A stretch of 43,879 nucleotides of DNA from NCBI RefSeq assembly GCF_017979425.1, contig NZ_JAERIS010000011.1, positions 1 through 43,879 of the forward strand, written 5' to 3'. The notes under the pieces are model-generated. The model searched no databases. It was not told the origin of the DNA and saw nothing but the letters and a program-made list of their open reading frames with translations. Of the stretch, positions 16,566 to 24,797 are shown in pieces. This stretch comes from Helicobacter salomonis. Its GTDB lineage: Bacteria > Campylobacterota > Campylobacteria > Campylobacterales > Helicobacteraceae. How positions within the stretch are numbered: position 1 is the first letter of the stretch; the number at the start of each line of letters is the position of its first letter. The translations under genes and the position numbers were made by a program.

Positions 16566-18470
16566 TCATAAGAACGCTCCTACTAAAAATTTGGTCACAT
16601 AGTAGGCGATACAAGAGAAGATATAGGCCACTATTGTGGTGAAAGCGAATAGGTAGAACACGAATTTCGTTCCTCCAGCCTCCTTGCCAAAGGTAATTGT
16701 GGCAGCAAAACAGGGAATGTAAAACATCACAAAGACGATAAAGGCAATGGCAGAGGGGGCATTGACATGTTTTTTGAGCGCTCCACGGAGGGACTTAGAA
16801 TTCTCATCAGTATCCCCGAGCGAGTAGAGAACACCCAAGGTGGAAACCACTACCTCTTTGGCCATAAACCCTGCCACTAACGAAACGGAAAGTTGCCAAT
16901 CAAAATCCATCGGCTTGAAGAGAATATCAATACCGCGACCCACGCGTCCTATCAGACTATTTTCTGTAATGTCCTGCTGTTTTTTTTCTTCAAGAGCTTT
17001 GATAGCCTCCTCTTTGGCACTAGCCTCTAAATTACCCGCTTCAATGCGATCTATCTGTGCCTGGTAATTCTCTAGCACCTTAGCGTCCTGAGGGTAGTTA
17101 GAAGCAAACCAGATGAAGATTGCCCCCCCTAGGATATAAGTGCCCGCTTTTTTAAGGTAGGAGATACTTTTTGTGTAAATGCTATACCAAACGACTTTGG
17201 GACTGGGCATGCGGTACTTAGGCATTTCCATCACAAAGGATTCTTCCTGACCTCTAAAGACACTTAGTTTTAAAAATTTGGCCATTAAAAGTGCCACAAC
17301 AGCACCCAGTACATAGATCAAAAAGAGAACTAAACTGCCATATTTCTCCGGAAAAAACGAACCCACAAACAGCACATAAATAGGCAAACGCGCGCTACAG
17401 CTCATAAAACCGATTACAAAGAGAGTTACCAGGCGTTCATGCTGGTTTTGCAAGGTACGGGTGGCCATGTAAGCGGGCACAGAACACCCAAAACCCGTGA
17501 CAAGAGGAATAAAACTCTTGCCATGCAGACCAAACTTGTGAAAAATTCCATCCAATAAGAATGCTACACGACTCATATAACCCGTGGCCTCTAAGAGCGA
17601 AATACCCAAATAGAGCACCACAATCAGTGGCAAAAACGAGAGCACTGCCCCCACGCCTCCAACGATACCATCACCCAAGAGCGAACCAATTTGCTCATTG
17701 CCTGCATGTGCCTTGATAGTGTCTGCGAGCCAAGCAAAACCATCGTCCACGTAAGTTTGTAGCCCTCCACCCACTAAAAAACTCATATAAAAGACCACAA
17801 ACATAAATGCCAAGAAAATGGGAACACCATAGATGGGATGCATGAGGTATTTATCAATGCGTTGTGTGTAAGTGGACATACCCTGTGTGCGGCGACAGAC
17901 CTTGTTGGCCAAAGCGCGACAGAATTGAAACGCCTCTTCTTTGGAAGCAGCGGGGAGATTTCTCATCTCTTTTCCGTTGCGGTGCAGAGTAATGAGCTGA
18001 TCTAAGAGAGGATCCATGTTAAAATGTGTACTGGCAGAGGTGGGAACACATGGCACGCCTAGGTCTTTAGAGAGTAGGTCTATGTCAATCTTCAACCCCT
18101 CTTTTTCAGCCTCATCCCACATATTGAGCGCCATGAGCACCTTGTGAGGGGTGTTGAGTAGCTGGGTGCTCAGACTCAAATTGCGTTCTAAATTGGTGCA
18201 GTCGAGCACATTTAAAATGAGATCGAAGCGTTCATTTTCTAAGAATTGCTTACTCACTTTCTCTTCAATGGTAAAATCATTCAGGGCATAAATGCCTGGA
18301 AGATCCACGATCGTGATTTTAGTGTCCTTGTAGGTGGTGCTTACCTGCATTTTTTCTACAGTAACTCCAGCAAAATTCCCTACCTTTAAGTGCGCTCCGC
18401 TGATTGCATTGATGAGGGAACTCTTGCCTACATTGGGTTGTCCCACTAACGCCACGACGATTTCTTCCAT
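16566..18470 (-). CDS. feoB: Ferrous iron transporter FeoB
   Basis: FeoB imports Fe(II) across the inner membrane. The 634-residue protein has the N-terminal G domain with G1 GQPNVGKS (10-17), G3 DLPG (56-59) and G4 NMWD (116-119; the canonical NKxD-type Lys/Met slot is Met), then a helical spacer. The membrane part has two Gate regions including GFGCSVPAYMATR and MSCSARLPIY. No feoA or feoC is adjacent, as in H. pylori, which has feoB alone. The start at 18470 follows TTGGAG. The gene has its own promoter at 18516 and AT-rich flanks where Fur control would be expected. Confidence 0.95.
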   Translation of the reverse strand: MEEIVVALVGQPNVGKSSLINAISGAHLKVGNFAGVTVEKMQVSTTYKDTKITIVDLPGIYALNDFTIEEKVSKQFLENERFDLILNVLDCTNLERNLSLSTQLLNTPHKVLMALNMWDEAEKEGLKIDIDLLSKDLGVPCVPTSASTHFNMDPLLDQLITLHRNGKEMRNLPAASKEEAFQFCRALANKVCRRTQGMSTYTQRIDKYLMHPIYGVPIFLAFMFVVFYMSFLVGGGLQTYVDDGFAWLADTIKAHAGNEQIGSLLGDGIVGGVGAVLSFLPLIVVLYLGISLLEATGYMSRVAFLLDGIFHKFGLHGKSFIPLVTGFGCSVPAYMATRTLQNQHERLVTLFVIGFMSCSARLPIYVLFVGSFFPEKYGSLVLFLIYVLGAVVALLMAKFLKLSVFRGQEESFVMEMPKYRMPSPKVVWYSIYTKSISYLKKAGTYILGGAIFIWFASNYPQDAKVLENYQAQIDRIEAGNLEASAKEEAIKALEEKKQQDITENSLIGRVGRGIDILFKPMDFDWQLSVSLVAGFMAKEVVVSTLGVLYSLGDTDENSKSLRGALKKHVNAPSAIAFIVFVMFYIPCFAATITFGKEAGGTKFVFYLFAFTTIVAYIFSCIAYYVTKFLVGAFL

Positions 18471-18515
18471 CGCTCAACTCCAAAATCTAATTTTAATTCT
18501 TAAAATCAGTCGCGG

Positions 18516-18521
18516 ATTATA
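18516..18521 (-). promoter_or_regulatory. -10 element (TATAAT) of feoB
   Basis: Minus-strand TATAAT lies 45 bases before the feoB start. The leader between them is very AT-rich (AATTAAAATTAG), consistent with but not proof of Fur binding. Confidence 0.45.
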
Positions 18522-18605
18522 GTACATAAAGCTGAATTTTTACTGACATACCTAGAACAGAATAGACCCTTGTAGAGAAATATATGGTGAAGCAAAGCAA
18601 CCAGT

Positions 18606-18673
18606 AGGTTAAACTTCAAGCCAAACTCTATATTGAGACTTGACGCACTTCCCATAGCTTGAGTTACGCGGGA
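18606..18673 (+). repeat. Decayed second copy of the modA-leader element
   Basis: The conserved blocks AGGT..A.ACTTCAAGCC, ACGC, TTCCCATAGCTTGAG, ACGC and GGGA appear here in the same order as in the modA leader (AGGT..., TTCCCGTAGTTTAAG...). The inner hairpin is deleted. It sits between two minus-strand genes and is not a leader of any gene, which favours a mobile-element origin over a dedicated riboswitch. The 361-base stretch 18471-18831 contains this copy, the feoB promoter and the zinc-ribbon remnant, and no intact gene. Confidence 0.5.
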
Positions 18674-18791
18674 GATTGCTAGATTATCAAGATTTGCTCG
18701 CCAGACGGGTTTTAATGCCTCGAGTTTTTAAAAAGTGGAGCGGTAGAAAAGGCTATTATCAAGAATGTTGTATGCAATTCTGATTAACTAG

Positions 18792-18836
18792 CACTACAAG
18801 AAGGTTTTTTGCGTTAGCTGTGGAAAGTGTTTCAAA
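18792..18836 (+). pseudogene. Possible transposase zinc-ribbon remnant
   Basis: One frame reads HYKKVFCVSCGKCFKLQ, which looks like the second Cys knuckle of a transposase zinc ribbon (Y-x-C-x-x-CGK-x-F). A stop codon precedes it and the first knuckle is not readable in the same frame. The fragment runs into the 3' end of the class II aldolase gene. Chance resemblance is possible given its length. Confidence 0.25.
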
Positions 18837-19461
18837 CTTCAAAACGTTTGTTGTTTTCATAGCCATGATCCATTAGATGTGCTAGCTGCAGGATTCGACA
18901 AGCGCCTTCCAGGAGATCAAAAATTTTGAGTAAACCCTGCAGTTCGCGTTGATATGCCACGACTCCGCAGCCTTTGATAAAGATATAGGGCTGCGCATTT
19001 TCTTGTAAATAACGCAGGATATCCACTGGAGCGCGCTCTTGCCAATCTTTGTAGCTCTTGGGATCATAAATTTCTATTTTCTGCCCCAATAGAGCGCAGC
19101 CCAGGTAGTCTAAAGGAATCAGGTGTGTATGCGTGAGAGAGTAGGCAATGGCATAGGGAGGGCGTGCATAGGCGATAAAACGGGCTTCGCTAAAAGATTG
19201 ATAAATGCTAGCATGGATGGATGTATCACTGCTAGCCTCTTGCCAACGATAATCTGGTGTGTCTTGTGAAACAATGAAAGAGTCTGTATCCAAATTATCC
19301 AAGATGGCATCGTGCTTATTGATCACGAAACGGCGCGTGCTGATCCGTGCTGAAATTGAGCCCTTGAAAGTGCTAAAAAAGCCATTCCTAAACATGGAGA
19401 GAGAGACTTTTTGGAGTTGCTTCAATAAAGCAATCTCCACTTCGCGCACATAAACATTCAT
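18832..19461 (-). CDS. Class II aldolase/adducin-family protein
   Basis: The 209-residue protein has the family's overall shape: N-terminal helix, FFSTFKGSISARI (the GNxSxR-like loop), ARPPYAIAYSLTHTHLIPLDY (where the zinc-binding His pair lies in fuculose-phosphate aldolases) and IKGCGVVAYQREL (the HG-type loop). The C-terminal His ligand is not evident, so aldolase activity is uncertain. The ATG overlaps the modC stop (ATGA) with AGGAGA upstream, making it the last gene of the MFS-ttcA-terC-catalase-modC operon. Substrate unknown. Confidence 0.7.
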   Translation of the reverse strand: MNVYVREVEIALLKQLQKVSLSMFRNGFFSTFKGSISARISTRRFVINKHDAILDNLDTDSFIVSQDTPDYRWQEASSDTSIHASIYQSFSEARFIAYARPPYAIAYSLTHTHLIPLDYLGCALLGQKIEIYDPKSYKDWQERAPVDILRYLQENAQPYIFIKGCGVVAYQRELQGLLKIFDLLEGACRILQLAHLMDHGYENNKRFEV

Positions 19462-20270
19462 GGCGATCTCCTAAAAGAAACCCATGCTAAATCACCCGAG
19501 TTTAGGGTCGGTGGAGATTTGAACGCAAGGGTAAGAGTATGAGAGTCTTGGCAGAGCACCTTAGCCAGCAAGCCTAACGCGCTTGATTGTTCTAAAAAGC
19601 GCTCCCATGTACTTATGTTACAGCGGTGTATGCCTTGCTTAGCATCGATGTGCACCACATAGTCAGCAAGCGCATAGGCTTCGTGCAAATCATGGGTAAC
19701 CAAAAGAATTGTGAGTTTAAAATGCGTGCTCAAACGCTTAAGTTCAGCTTGAAATTTAGTGCGTGTAGGCATGTCTAGCGCGCTCAAGGGTTCGTCCAAT
19801 AATAAGAGCGCGTGAGGGGTTTTAAGCGCACTCAAAAGAGCGCGCGCAAGAGCCACACGCTGTTTTTGCCCACCTGAAAGGGTGTGGATGGATCGCCCTA
19901 AGAGTCCTGCAAGTTCCATGAAATTCACTACTTCCTGCAACATATGCGAATCCTTGTTGCCAAAACGCAAATTATCATGCACATTTAAATGAGGGAAGAG
20001 AGCCCCATCTTGAAAAACAAAACCTAGCGCGCGTTGCTGGGGAGGCATGCAAAATCGTCTTCGTGTGTCCAGCCACAAGGTGTTTTGGAAACGCAAAGTG
20101 CCTTGATCGGGTTGCTCAAGTCCTGCAACAAGGCGCAATAGCGTGCTTTTGCCAACACCTGAGGGCCCAAATAACACACTAATTTGTTCTGAAGGAAGGG
20201 AAAAATATGCCTCCAAACAAAAGGAGCCCTGCGCGCCCATTAACTGTTTGCTTAGAGCAAGTTCTAACAC
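19458..20270 (-). CDS. modC: Molybdate ABC transporter ATPase ModC, separated from modAB
   Basis: ModC powers the ModAB importer. The 270-residue protein has Walker A GPSGVGKST (35-43), the Q loop VFQDGALFPHLNV, the signature LSGGQKQR and Walker B LLLLDEPLSALD. The tail after residue 220 is a shortened TOBE/Mop-like region. I assign it to molybdate because the sequence fits the ModC/ModD type and the window has modA and modB without an ATPase; a sulfate or iron ATPase is less likely. The start is GTG 20270, overlapping nothing but directly adjacent to the catalase-like gene's stop. It sits 5.4 kb from modB on the other strand. Confidence 0.82.
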   Translation of the reverse strand: MLELALSKQLMGAQGSFCLEAYFSLPSEQISVLFGPSGVGKSTLLRLVAGLEQPDQGTLRFQNTLWLDTRRRFCMPPQQRALGFVFQDGALFPHLNVHDNLRFGNKDSHMLQEVVNFMELAGLLGRSIHTLSGGQKQRVALARALLSALKTPHALLLLDEPLSALDMPTRTKFQAELKRLSTHFKLTILLVTHDLHEAYALADYVVHIDAKQGIHRCNISTWERFLEQSSALGLLAKVLCQDSHTLTLAFKSPPTLNSGDLAWVSFRRSP

Positions 20271-21239
20271 CTATTGCCGTCTTGAGAAAGTGATTCCATA
20301 AACTTCGTTGCGGACTTCAAAGAGGGGGTCTTTGGGTGGTTCAATTCCATTAGGCAGAGTGCTCGGCATAAAAACTTCTGGATTGCATCCATGTCCGCTA
20401 TAAGCACTCACTTCTAAATGCCCTAATTCCACTTCTTTATGCTTGCCATGCCATAGCTTAGTGGTGTCATCAATGGGGTCTTTAGGATTGGCCAAAATGA
20501 GAGTCAATTTATAGTCCACGGGACGTTTGGCTATTTGATCTTTAAAATCCTGTTCTAAAAAGTTGCCCTTGGCTTTTTTTAAAGCTTCTGGGCTTAAGGT
20601 GCGCACACCCTCCAAGGGCTGTAGAGTAAAGCGGGCTGGTATCAGCTCGCCCTTGGAGTCTTTAAAAAAGAAGGTATGGATGCTGTAATAGGGGGTGTGT
20701 GCCACACTGGAAGTTACTCCCACGCCCTGCATATAGTGGGCAAAATTGCGATAAGAGGGCACTTTTTGAGTCATCTCCTTAATGTAGGCGTGATCGACCT
20801 TGCCCTCTTTGGGAATACGCATCTCAAAGAAACGCCCAAATTCTTCTGGAGTGCGCGCAAAATTAATTGGGGTATTAAGCATGACCATGGTCCAAGTTTC
20901 CTTGGAGCCTTCCAGAGTTACAGCGATGCCCCGCACTTTAGAGGCGTCGCTCGCATGTAAATTACCCCCGCCTAGCGAATAGCGTACCTGCGCTTTAAGA
21001 GAGCTATCTTGTAAAAGAGGGATTTGAAATTTTGCCGCATTTTTAGCATAGGACACAAAGCGTCCTGTGGCGCAGAAACCCTTGGCATGGTTGATTTTTT
21101 TATGTGGCTGTGCAGACTCGCCATTGAGGCGGTAAAAAATGTCGGCGATCTTTTGTGCATTGTAGACCTCTGTGGCGTAGGCGCAACTCAATAGTGCCCC
21201 AAATAGTGGGATCAAAGCCCATTTCTTAAAACTCTGCAT
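20271..21239 (-). CDS. Periplasmic catalase-like heme protein (SrpA/HP0485 type)
   Basis: The 322-residue protein is a short member of the heme catalase superfamily with a signal peptide (residues 1-22, ending CAYA). The family is exported and has been annotated as catalase-like or serum-resistance-like. The proximal heme ligand motif R-x3-Y is at the extreme C-terminus (FEVRNEVYGITFSRRQ). Near the N-terminus HAKGFCATGRFVSY carries the region that in catalases holds the distal His, here present as H51 in NHAKGFCATG. It may act as a peroxidase rather than a true catalase. Start 21239 follows GGAGGAG. It lies 12 bases after terC in the operon. Confidence 0.82.
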   Translation of the reverse strand: MQSFKKWALIPLFGALLSCAYATEVYNAQKIADIFYRLNGESAQPHKKINHAKGFCATGRFVSYAKNAAKFQIPLLQDSSLKAQVRYSLGGGNLHASDASKVRGIAVTLEGSKETWTMVMLNTPINFARTPEEFGRFFEMRIPKEGKVDHAYIKEMTQKVPSYRNFAHYMQGVGVTSSVAHTPYYSIHTFFFKDSKGELIPARFTLQPLEGVRTLSPEALKKAKGNFLEQDFKDQIAKRPVDYKLTLILANPKDPIDDTTKLWHGKHKEVELGHLEVSAYSGHGCNPEVFMPSTLPNGIEPPKDPLFEVRNEVYGITFSRRQ

Positions 21240-21251
21240 ATAACTCCTCCT

Positions 21252-22370
21252 CTAATCTTTCTGCTTACTCTCTAAGTCTTGTAATTTTTGCTCCAGCACA
21301 CTTATGCGTTGCTCTAAGTGTTCTAGTCTTGTATCTGCGTGCGGAGATTCTTCCTGAACTGTTTGCTTTTTGAACAAACTGAGCAGCACACCCCCGCCCA
21401 GCACCCCTAAAACGATGTAAAGACTGGCCGTGGGACTGATTTCCAAGCCAAATCCAAAAAGATGCTTGGTCGCGCCTAAAATGAGCTTGAGGCTGATAAA
21501 ACCTAGCACGATCACCACGCTTTTTTCTAAATAGACTAAATAGCCTTTAAGCACTTCTAGGACAAAATACAAGCTGCGAAGCCCCAAAATCGCAAACATC
21601 ATCGCGCTGTAAATAATCAAGGGTTCTTTACTCACGGCAATCACGGCAGGCACGCTATCAAAGGCAAACATCACATCACTCAATTCGATTACGGCAAGAC
21701 AGAGAAATAGGGGTGTAGCGATGAGTTTGGCCTTTGCAAAGGCGCTTTGGCGGTGGAAAGCGTCCACCTCTTGGCCCTCTAAATCCTTTTCTAAATTCTG
21801 TAATTCTGACTTTTTGAGGAAAAAATCATGCCCAACCAATTTAGGGTAAACAGGGAAAAACTTATACACTAGTTTGTAGGCCATGTGCTGGGAATAGTCT
21901 TCTTCCTTGTGCTCTGTCTCTTCCTGATTTTGATTCTTGAGCATGACCACACAACTATAGCCGACAAGAACGCCAAAGAGAATTTCTATATAACCTGAGA
22001 GGTGCAAGAGACCGCTGCCAATCAAGACAAAGATCAATCTAAAAATAATCGCCCCCAAAATGCCGTAATAGAGCACACGGTGGCGGTAAATATCTGGGAT
22101 TTTAAACCATGCAAAAATGGCCATAATCACAAAGAGATTGTCTACAGAAAGGGCCTTTTCTAGCACATAACCCGTTAAAAAGAGCGACATACTCTCCTTG
22201 CCATCATGCCAGAGCAAGTAGAGTGCAAAGATCAAAGCTGTGGCGACCCAAAAAATAGACCAAAGTCCTGCACTCTTGAGAGTAACCACTTGGTCTTGTT
22301 GGTGCGCCTTGAAGTCAATAACAAGCGCAACCACCATGAACACAATGAATACAAGTACATCCAAGCCCAT
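21252..22370 (-). CDS. TerC/Alx-family integral membrane protein
   Basis: TerC-family proteins are membrane proteins linked to tellurite resistance and metal (manganese) export. The 372-residue protein has about nine helices and the conserved acidic membrane motifs EKALSVDNLFV (residues about 71-81) and ELSDVMFAFDSVPA (about 229-242), whose Asp residues are thought to bind the metal. The C-terminus is a Lys/Glu-rich coiled coil (RLEHLEQRISVLEQKL). Start at ATG 22370, one base after the ttcA stop. It precedes the catalase-like gene, so a stress-related role of the operon is plausible. Confidence 0.88.
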   Translation of the reverse strand: MGLDVLVFIVFMVVALVIDFKAHQQDQVVTLKSAGLWSIFWVATALIFALYLLWHDGKESMSLFLTGYVLEKALSVDNLFVIMAIFAWFKIPDIYRHRVLYYGILGAIIFRLIFVLIGSGLLHLSGYIEILFGVLVGYSCVVMLKNQNQEETEHKEEDYSQHMAYKLVYKFFPVYPKLVGHDFFLKKSELQNLEKDLEGQEVDAFHRQSAFAKAKLIATPLFLCLAVIELSDVMFAFDSVPAVIAVSKEPLIIYSAMMFAILGLRSLYFVLEVLKGYLVYLEKSVVIVLGFISLKLILGATKHLFGFGLEISPTASLYIVLGVLGGGVLLSLFKKQTVQEESPHADTRLEHLEQRISVLEQKLQDLESKQKD

Positions 22371-22371
22371 C

Positions 22372-23142
22372 TCATGCCCCCTGGGCGTCTAAGAATGCAC
22401 CATCACTAAAGCTATTGGCGTGCACATTGCAAAAAGCGTTTTTAAGTGAAGTAAAAAGAGTAGGATTATTGCGCTCCATTTCTTGTAAAAAATACTTGGT
22501 AGCGGAGCGGGCAATGGGGGGTTTGTCTGAATCGGGTTGTTTAGCCGGACAATTGCAATCAGGGGCGGTGGGGATGTTTTGGGATTTGACAAAGTCAATA
22601 CTTTGGCGCTCACGGATGTGAATCAACGGGCGGATCACAAAGAGCCCATTTTCGGCCTTGTAAATGGGAGGCATGCTCCGTAAACTCCCATTGTAGGTGA
22701 AATTCATAAAGAAACTCTCCACAGCGTCATCCAGGTGATGGGCTAGGGCAAGCTTGTTGTAGCCATTTTCAAGGGCATAATTGTAGAGCACTCCCCGACG
22801 CATGCGCGAACAAAAACTGCAATAAGAACTCTGTTCGCGTCGCTTTTCGCGGATGGTTTGGGCAATATTGGTGTGCACAATCTCATAGGGGATGTTTTGC
22901 TCAACACAGAGCTTGGAGAGCCATGCTAAATCTTCATTCAGACCATAATGCACGGTAACAGCCTTAAATTCGAATTGAAAGGGAGCATGCGCTCGCATGC
23001 GCGCAAGCAAGCAGGAGAGTAGGATCGAATCCTTGCCTCCGCTCAAACCTACCAATACTCGATCACCCTGACTGATGAGCTCATAAGTCGCGTTAGTGCG
23101 CCCGACAACATTGAGAATCTTTTTACTGATCGTGTAAGACAT
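22372..23142 (-). CDS. ttcA: tRNA 2-thiocytidine synthetase TtcA
   Basis: TtcA thiolates cytidine 32 of tRNA in an ATP- and Fe-S-dependent reaction. The 256 residues carry the PP-loop SGGKDS (34-39), the CxxC pair C108/C111 (YCSFCSR) and a third cluster Cys in DCNCPAK (C196/C198). The family members of H. pylori are annotated only as HP1182-like. Start at 23142 with AAGGA five bases upstream. It follows the MFS pump gene by 11 bases, the same pair as HP1181-HP1182 in H. pylori. Confidence 0.9.
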   Translation of the reverse strand: MSYTISKKILNVVGRTNATYELISQGDRVLVGLSGGKDSILLSCLLARMRAHAPFQFEFKAVTVHYGLNEDLAWLSKLCVEQNIPYEIVHTNIAQTIREKRREQSSYCSFCSRMRRGVLYNYALENGYNKLALAHHLDDAVESFFMNFTYNGSLRSMPPIYKAENGLFVIRPLIHIRERQSIDFVKSQNIPTAPDCNCPAKQPDSDKPPIARSATKYFLQEMERNNPTLFTSLKNAFCNVHANSFSDGAFLDAQGA

Positions 23143-23153
23143 GCATATCCTTT

Positions 23154-24506
23154 TTAAGTGGAGTAAGGTTTTCTAAACGCTTTAGAGTATTGAATAATCT
23201 GTTCTTCACTGAGTGAAGAAGCATCGTATTTGACAATAATGGTGTTTTGACTTTCGTTGACATACCATTCAATGATCCCGGGAATTTCTTCTAAATTGCT
23301 AAAGCGGGCACGCTCAAAAGCATCTAAGGGGAAGTAGACATTTTTCTGTTTGTTAGGATTGTTCATGCAGAGTACCAAGACAATCCACACCGCACAAACC
23401 CCCACTACAATGCACGCCGATGTTTTGACTCCCAAGTGCGTGTAGCCTATTCCCCCTAGGAGGCCGCCTACAAAAGAACCCGTGTAGCCATAGGTAACAA
23501 ACATACCCAGCACCAGTCCACGCTGGTGGGCTTTGGCAAATTTACTCGCCAGGGATTGCATGATGGGTTCTAGCGTGCCAAAACCCGCAAAGAAAACCAT
23601 GATTCCAGTGATAAAGAGCCAGGCAGTGGGGGATTGTATATTATGATCGGCATAAGCTAGACAGGCATAGGCGATTAAAAACATGCACACGCCGACTAAA
23701 AGCACGGCTTTGGCTTTGCCAAATTTCTCGGCAATAATGGCTGCAGGTGCCATGCTCACCATACCCAGCAGCGCCCCTGCTGTGTAAATTTTCCAGAGTA
23801 CACCCTTGTCCATCTTGAACTCGTGCACAATGGCTAGGGGAATTAGTACAAAGATTAAGGTCATTAAACATTTTTCAAAGAAAGAACAGCTGTTGATGAT
23901 CAGAATATCTTTGTTTTCCAATGCAGCGCGGATTGTGGGTTTTTCTTTCAAGGCGTAGAGAATCTTGGGGGTTTCTGGAACTTTGAGCATGAGTGCCATA
24001 GAGATCAGACTTAACAAAGCCGTTAGCATGAAAAGCCAACGCACTCCAAAGGCCATCCCCATACTTGGTCCGATGACCATTGCTGCTGTGAAGCTCAAAA
24101 AAATTCCACCGCCCATCAAAGCCATGGCATGGGTGCGTTTTTCCTCGGGCACAGCATCTGCCACCATCGCACTCAACACCCCGCCCATTGCCCCCACTCC
24201 TTGCACCAAACGCCCCACTACTAGCCACATAATAGTGTGGGCAAAAAAACAAATGACAGACCCCAATGTAAAAATACCTAGACACCATAAAACCACACTT
24301 TTACGGCTATATTTGTCGCTCAGAGCACCAATGGGGGTTTGGAAAAGAATTTGGGTTAAATACGCACCCCCCACCGCAAGCCCCATCACCAACCCGCTGG
24401 CTTGGAAACTTGCCGCATAAAGGGAAATGACAGGTAGAACAATGAAAAGCCCTAAGAAGCGTAAAGAAGACACAAAGACTAAAGGCGAAATTTGTGGGAG
24501 CATCAT
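23154..24506 (-). CDS. MFS multidrug efflux transporter (HP1181-like)
   Basis: The 450-residue protein has twelve predicted membrane helices, the MFS motif A between helices 2 and 3 (GALSDKYSRKSVV) and drug-antiporter-type GALLGG/GGLLGG glycines. A cytoplasmic tail of about 70 residues (from VYFPLDAFERARF) follows helix 12; it looks folded and is unusual for simple drug pumps. Two ATGs in tandem start it (24506 and 24503) after AAGG. It is the first gene of the operon ending in the class II aldolase gene. Substrate unknown; drug efflux is the family default. Confidence 0.86.
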   Translation of the reverse strand: MMLPQISPLVFVSSLRFLGLFIVLPVISLYAASFQASGLVMGLAVGGAYLTQILFQTPIGALSDKYSRKSVVLWCLGIFTLGSVICFFAHTIMWLVVGRLVQGVGAMGGVLSAMVADAVPEEKRTHAMALMGGGIFLSFTAAMVIGPSMGMAFGVRWLFMLTALLSLISMALMLKVPETPKILYALKEKPTIRAALENKDILIINSCSFFEKCLMTLIFVLIPLAIVHEFKMDKGVLWKIYTAGALLGMVSMAPAAIIAEKFGKAKAVLLVGVCMFLIAYACLAYADHNIQSPTAWLFITGIMVFFAGFGTLEPIMQSLASKFAKAHQRGLVLGMFVTYGYTGSFVGGLLGGIGYTHLGVKTSACIVVGVCAVWIVLVLCMNNPNKQKNVYFPLDAFERARFSNLEEIPGIIEWYVNESQNTIIVKYDASSLSEEQIIQYSKAFRKPYST

Positions 24507-24524
24507 GCTAACCTTAGCAGAAAA

Positions 24525-24743
24525 TCAAGAAGGTGGTTTAGCAAAAACCTGTTGGCAGGCATTCTTATCGTGATCAAACACGCAGGCGCGTTGGAGTTGT
24601 TCAAAAGCTCTCGTGCGCTTGGCATCTGTTTCTTTTTCCACCTGGCGCATTTGGTAACTATAAACCCCATAAAACGCTACACCCGCGACGAATACAAACA
24701 GCAAATCCGAAAGCTTGAACTTAGGACAAAATTTGCACGCCAT
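24525..24743 (-). CDS. Small membrane protein of unknown function
   Basis: The 72-residue protein begins MACKFCPKFKLSDLLFVF, with one membrane helix (about residues 12-30) and a basic/acidic, Cys-containing outer part (RACVFDHDKNACQQVF). Two Cys near the C-terminus spaced by nine residues may form a disulfide. Its ribosome-binding site is weak (AGAAG). A 91-codon frame on the opposite strand (24492-24767) overlaps it but has no site and looks like a shadow. The gene precedes the MFS gene by 18 bases and may belong to its operon. Confidence 0.55.
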   Translation of the reverse strand: MACKFCPKFKLSDLLFVFVAGVAFYGVYSYQMRQVEKETDAKRTRAFEQLQRACVFDHDKNACQQVFAKPPS

Positions 24744-24757
24744 ATAGCTTCTTTTTT

Positions 24758-24765
24758 GCTACTAT
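24758..24765 (+). promoter_or_regulatory. Possible extended -10 element of sppA
   Basis: TGC followed by TACTAT lies 32 bases before the TTG start of sppA. The hexamer differs from TATAAT at one position. Confidence 0.3.
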
Positions 24766-24797
24766 AGCATGTTTTCAAAACAAACTAAGGAGTGCTC

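Noticed and set aside
24492-24767. 91-codon plus-strand frame opposite the 72-residue membrane protein
   Set aside because: No ribosome-binding site, and the minus-strand frame has the more protein-like composition with a clear membrane helix.
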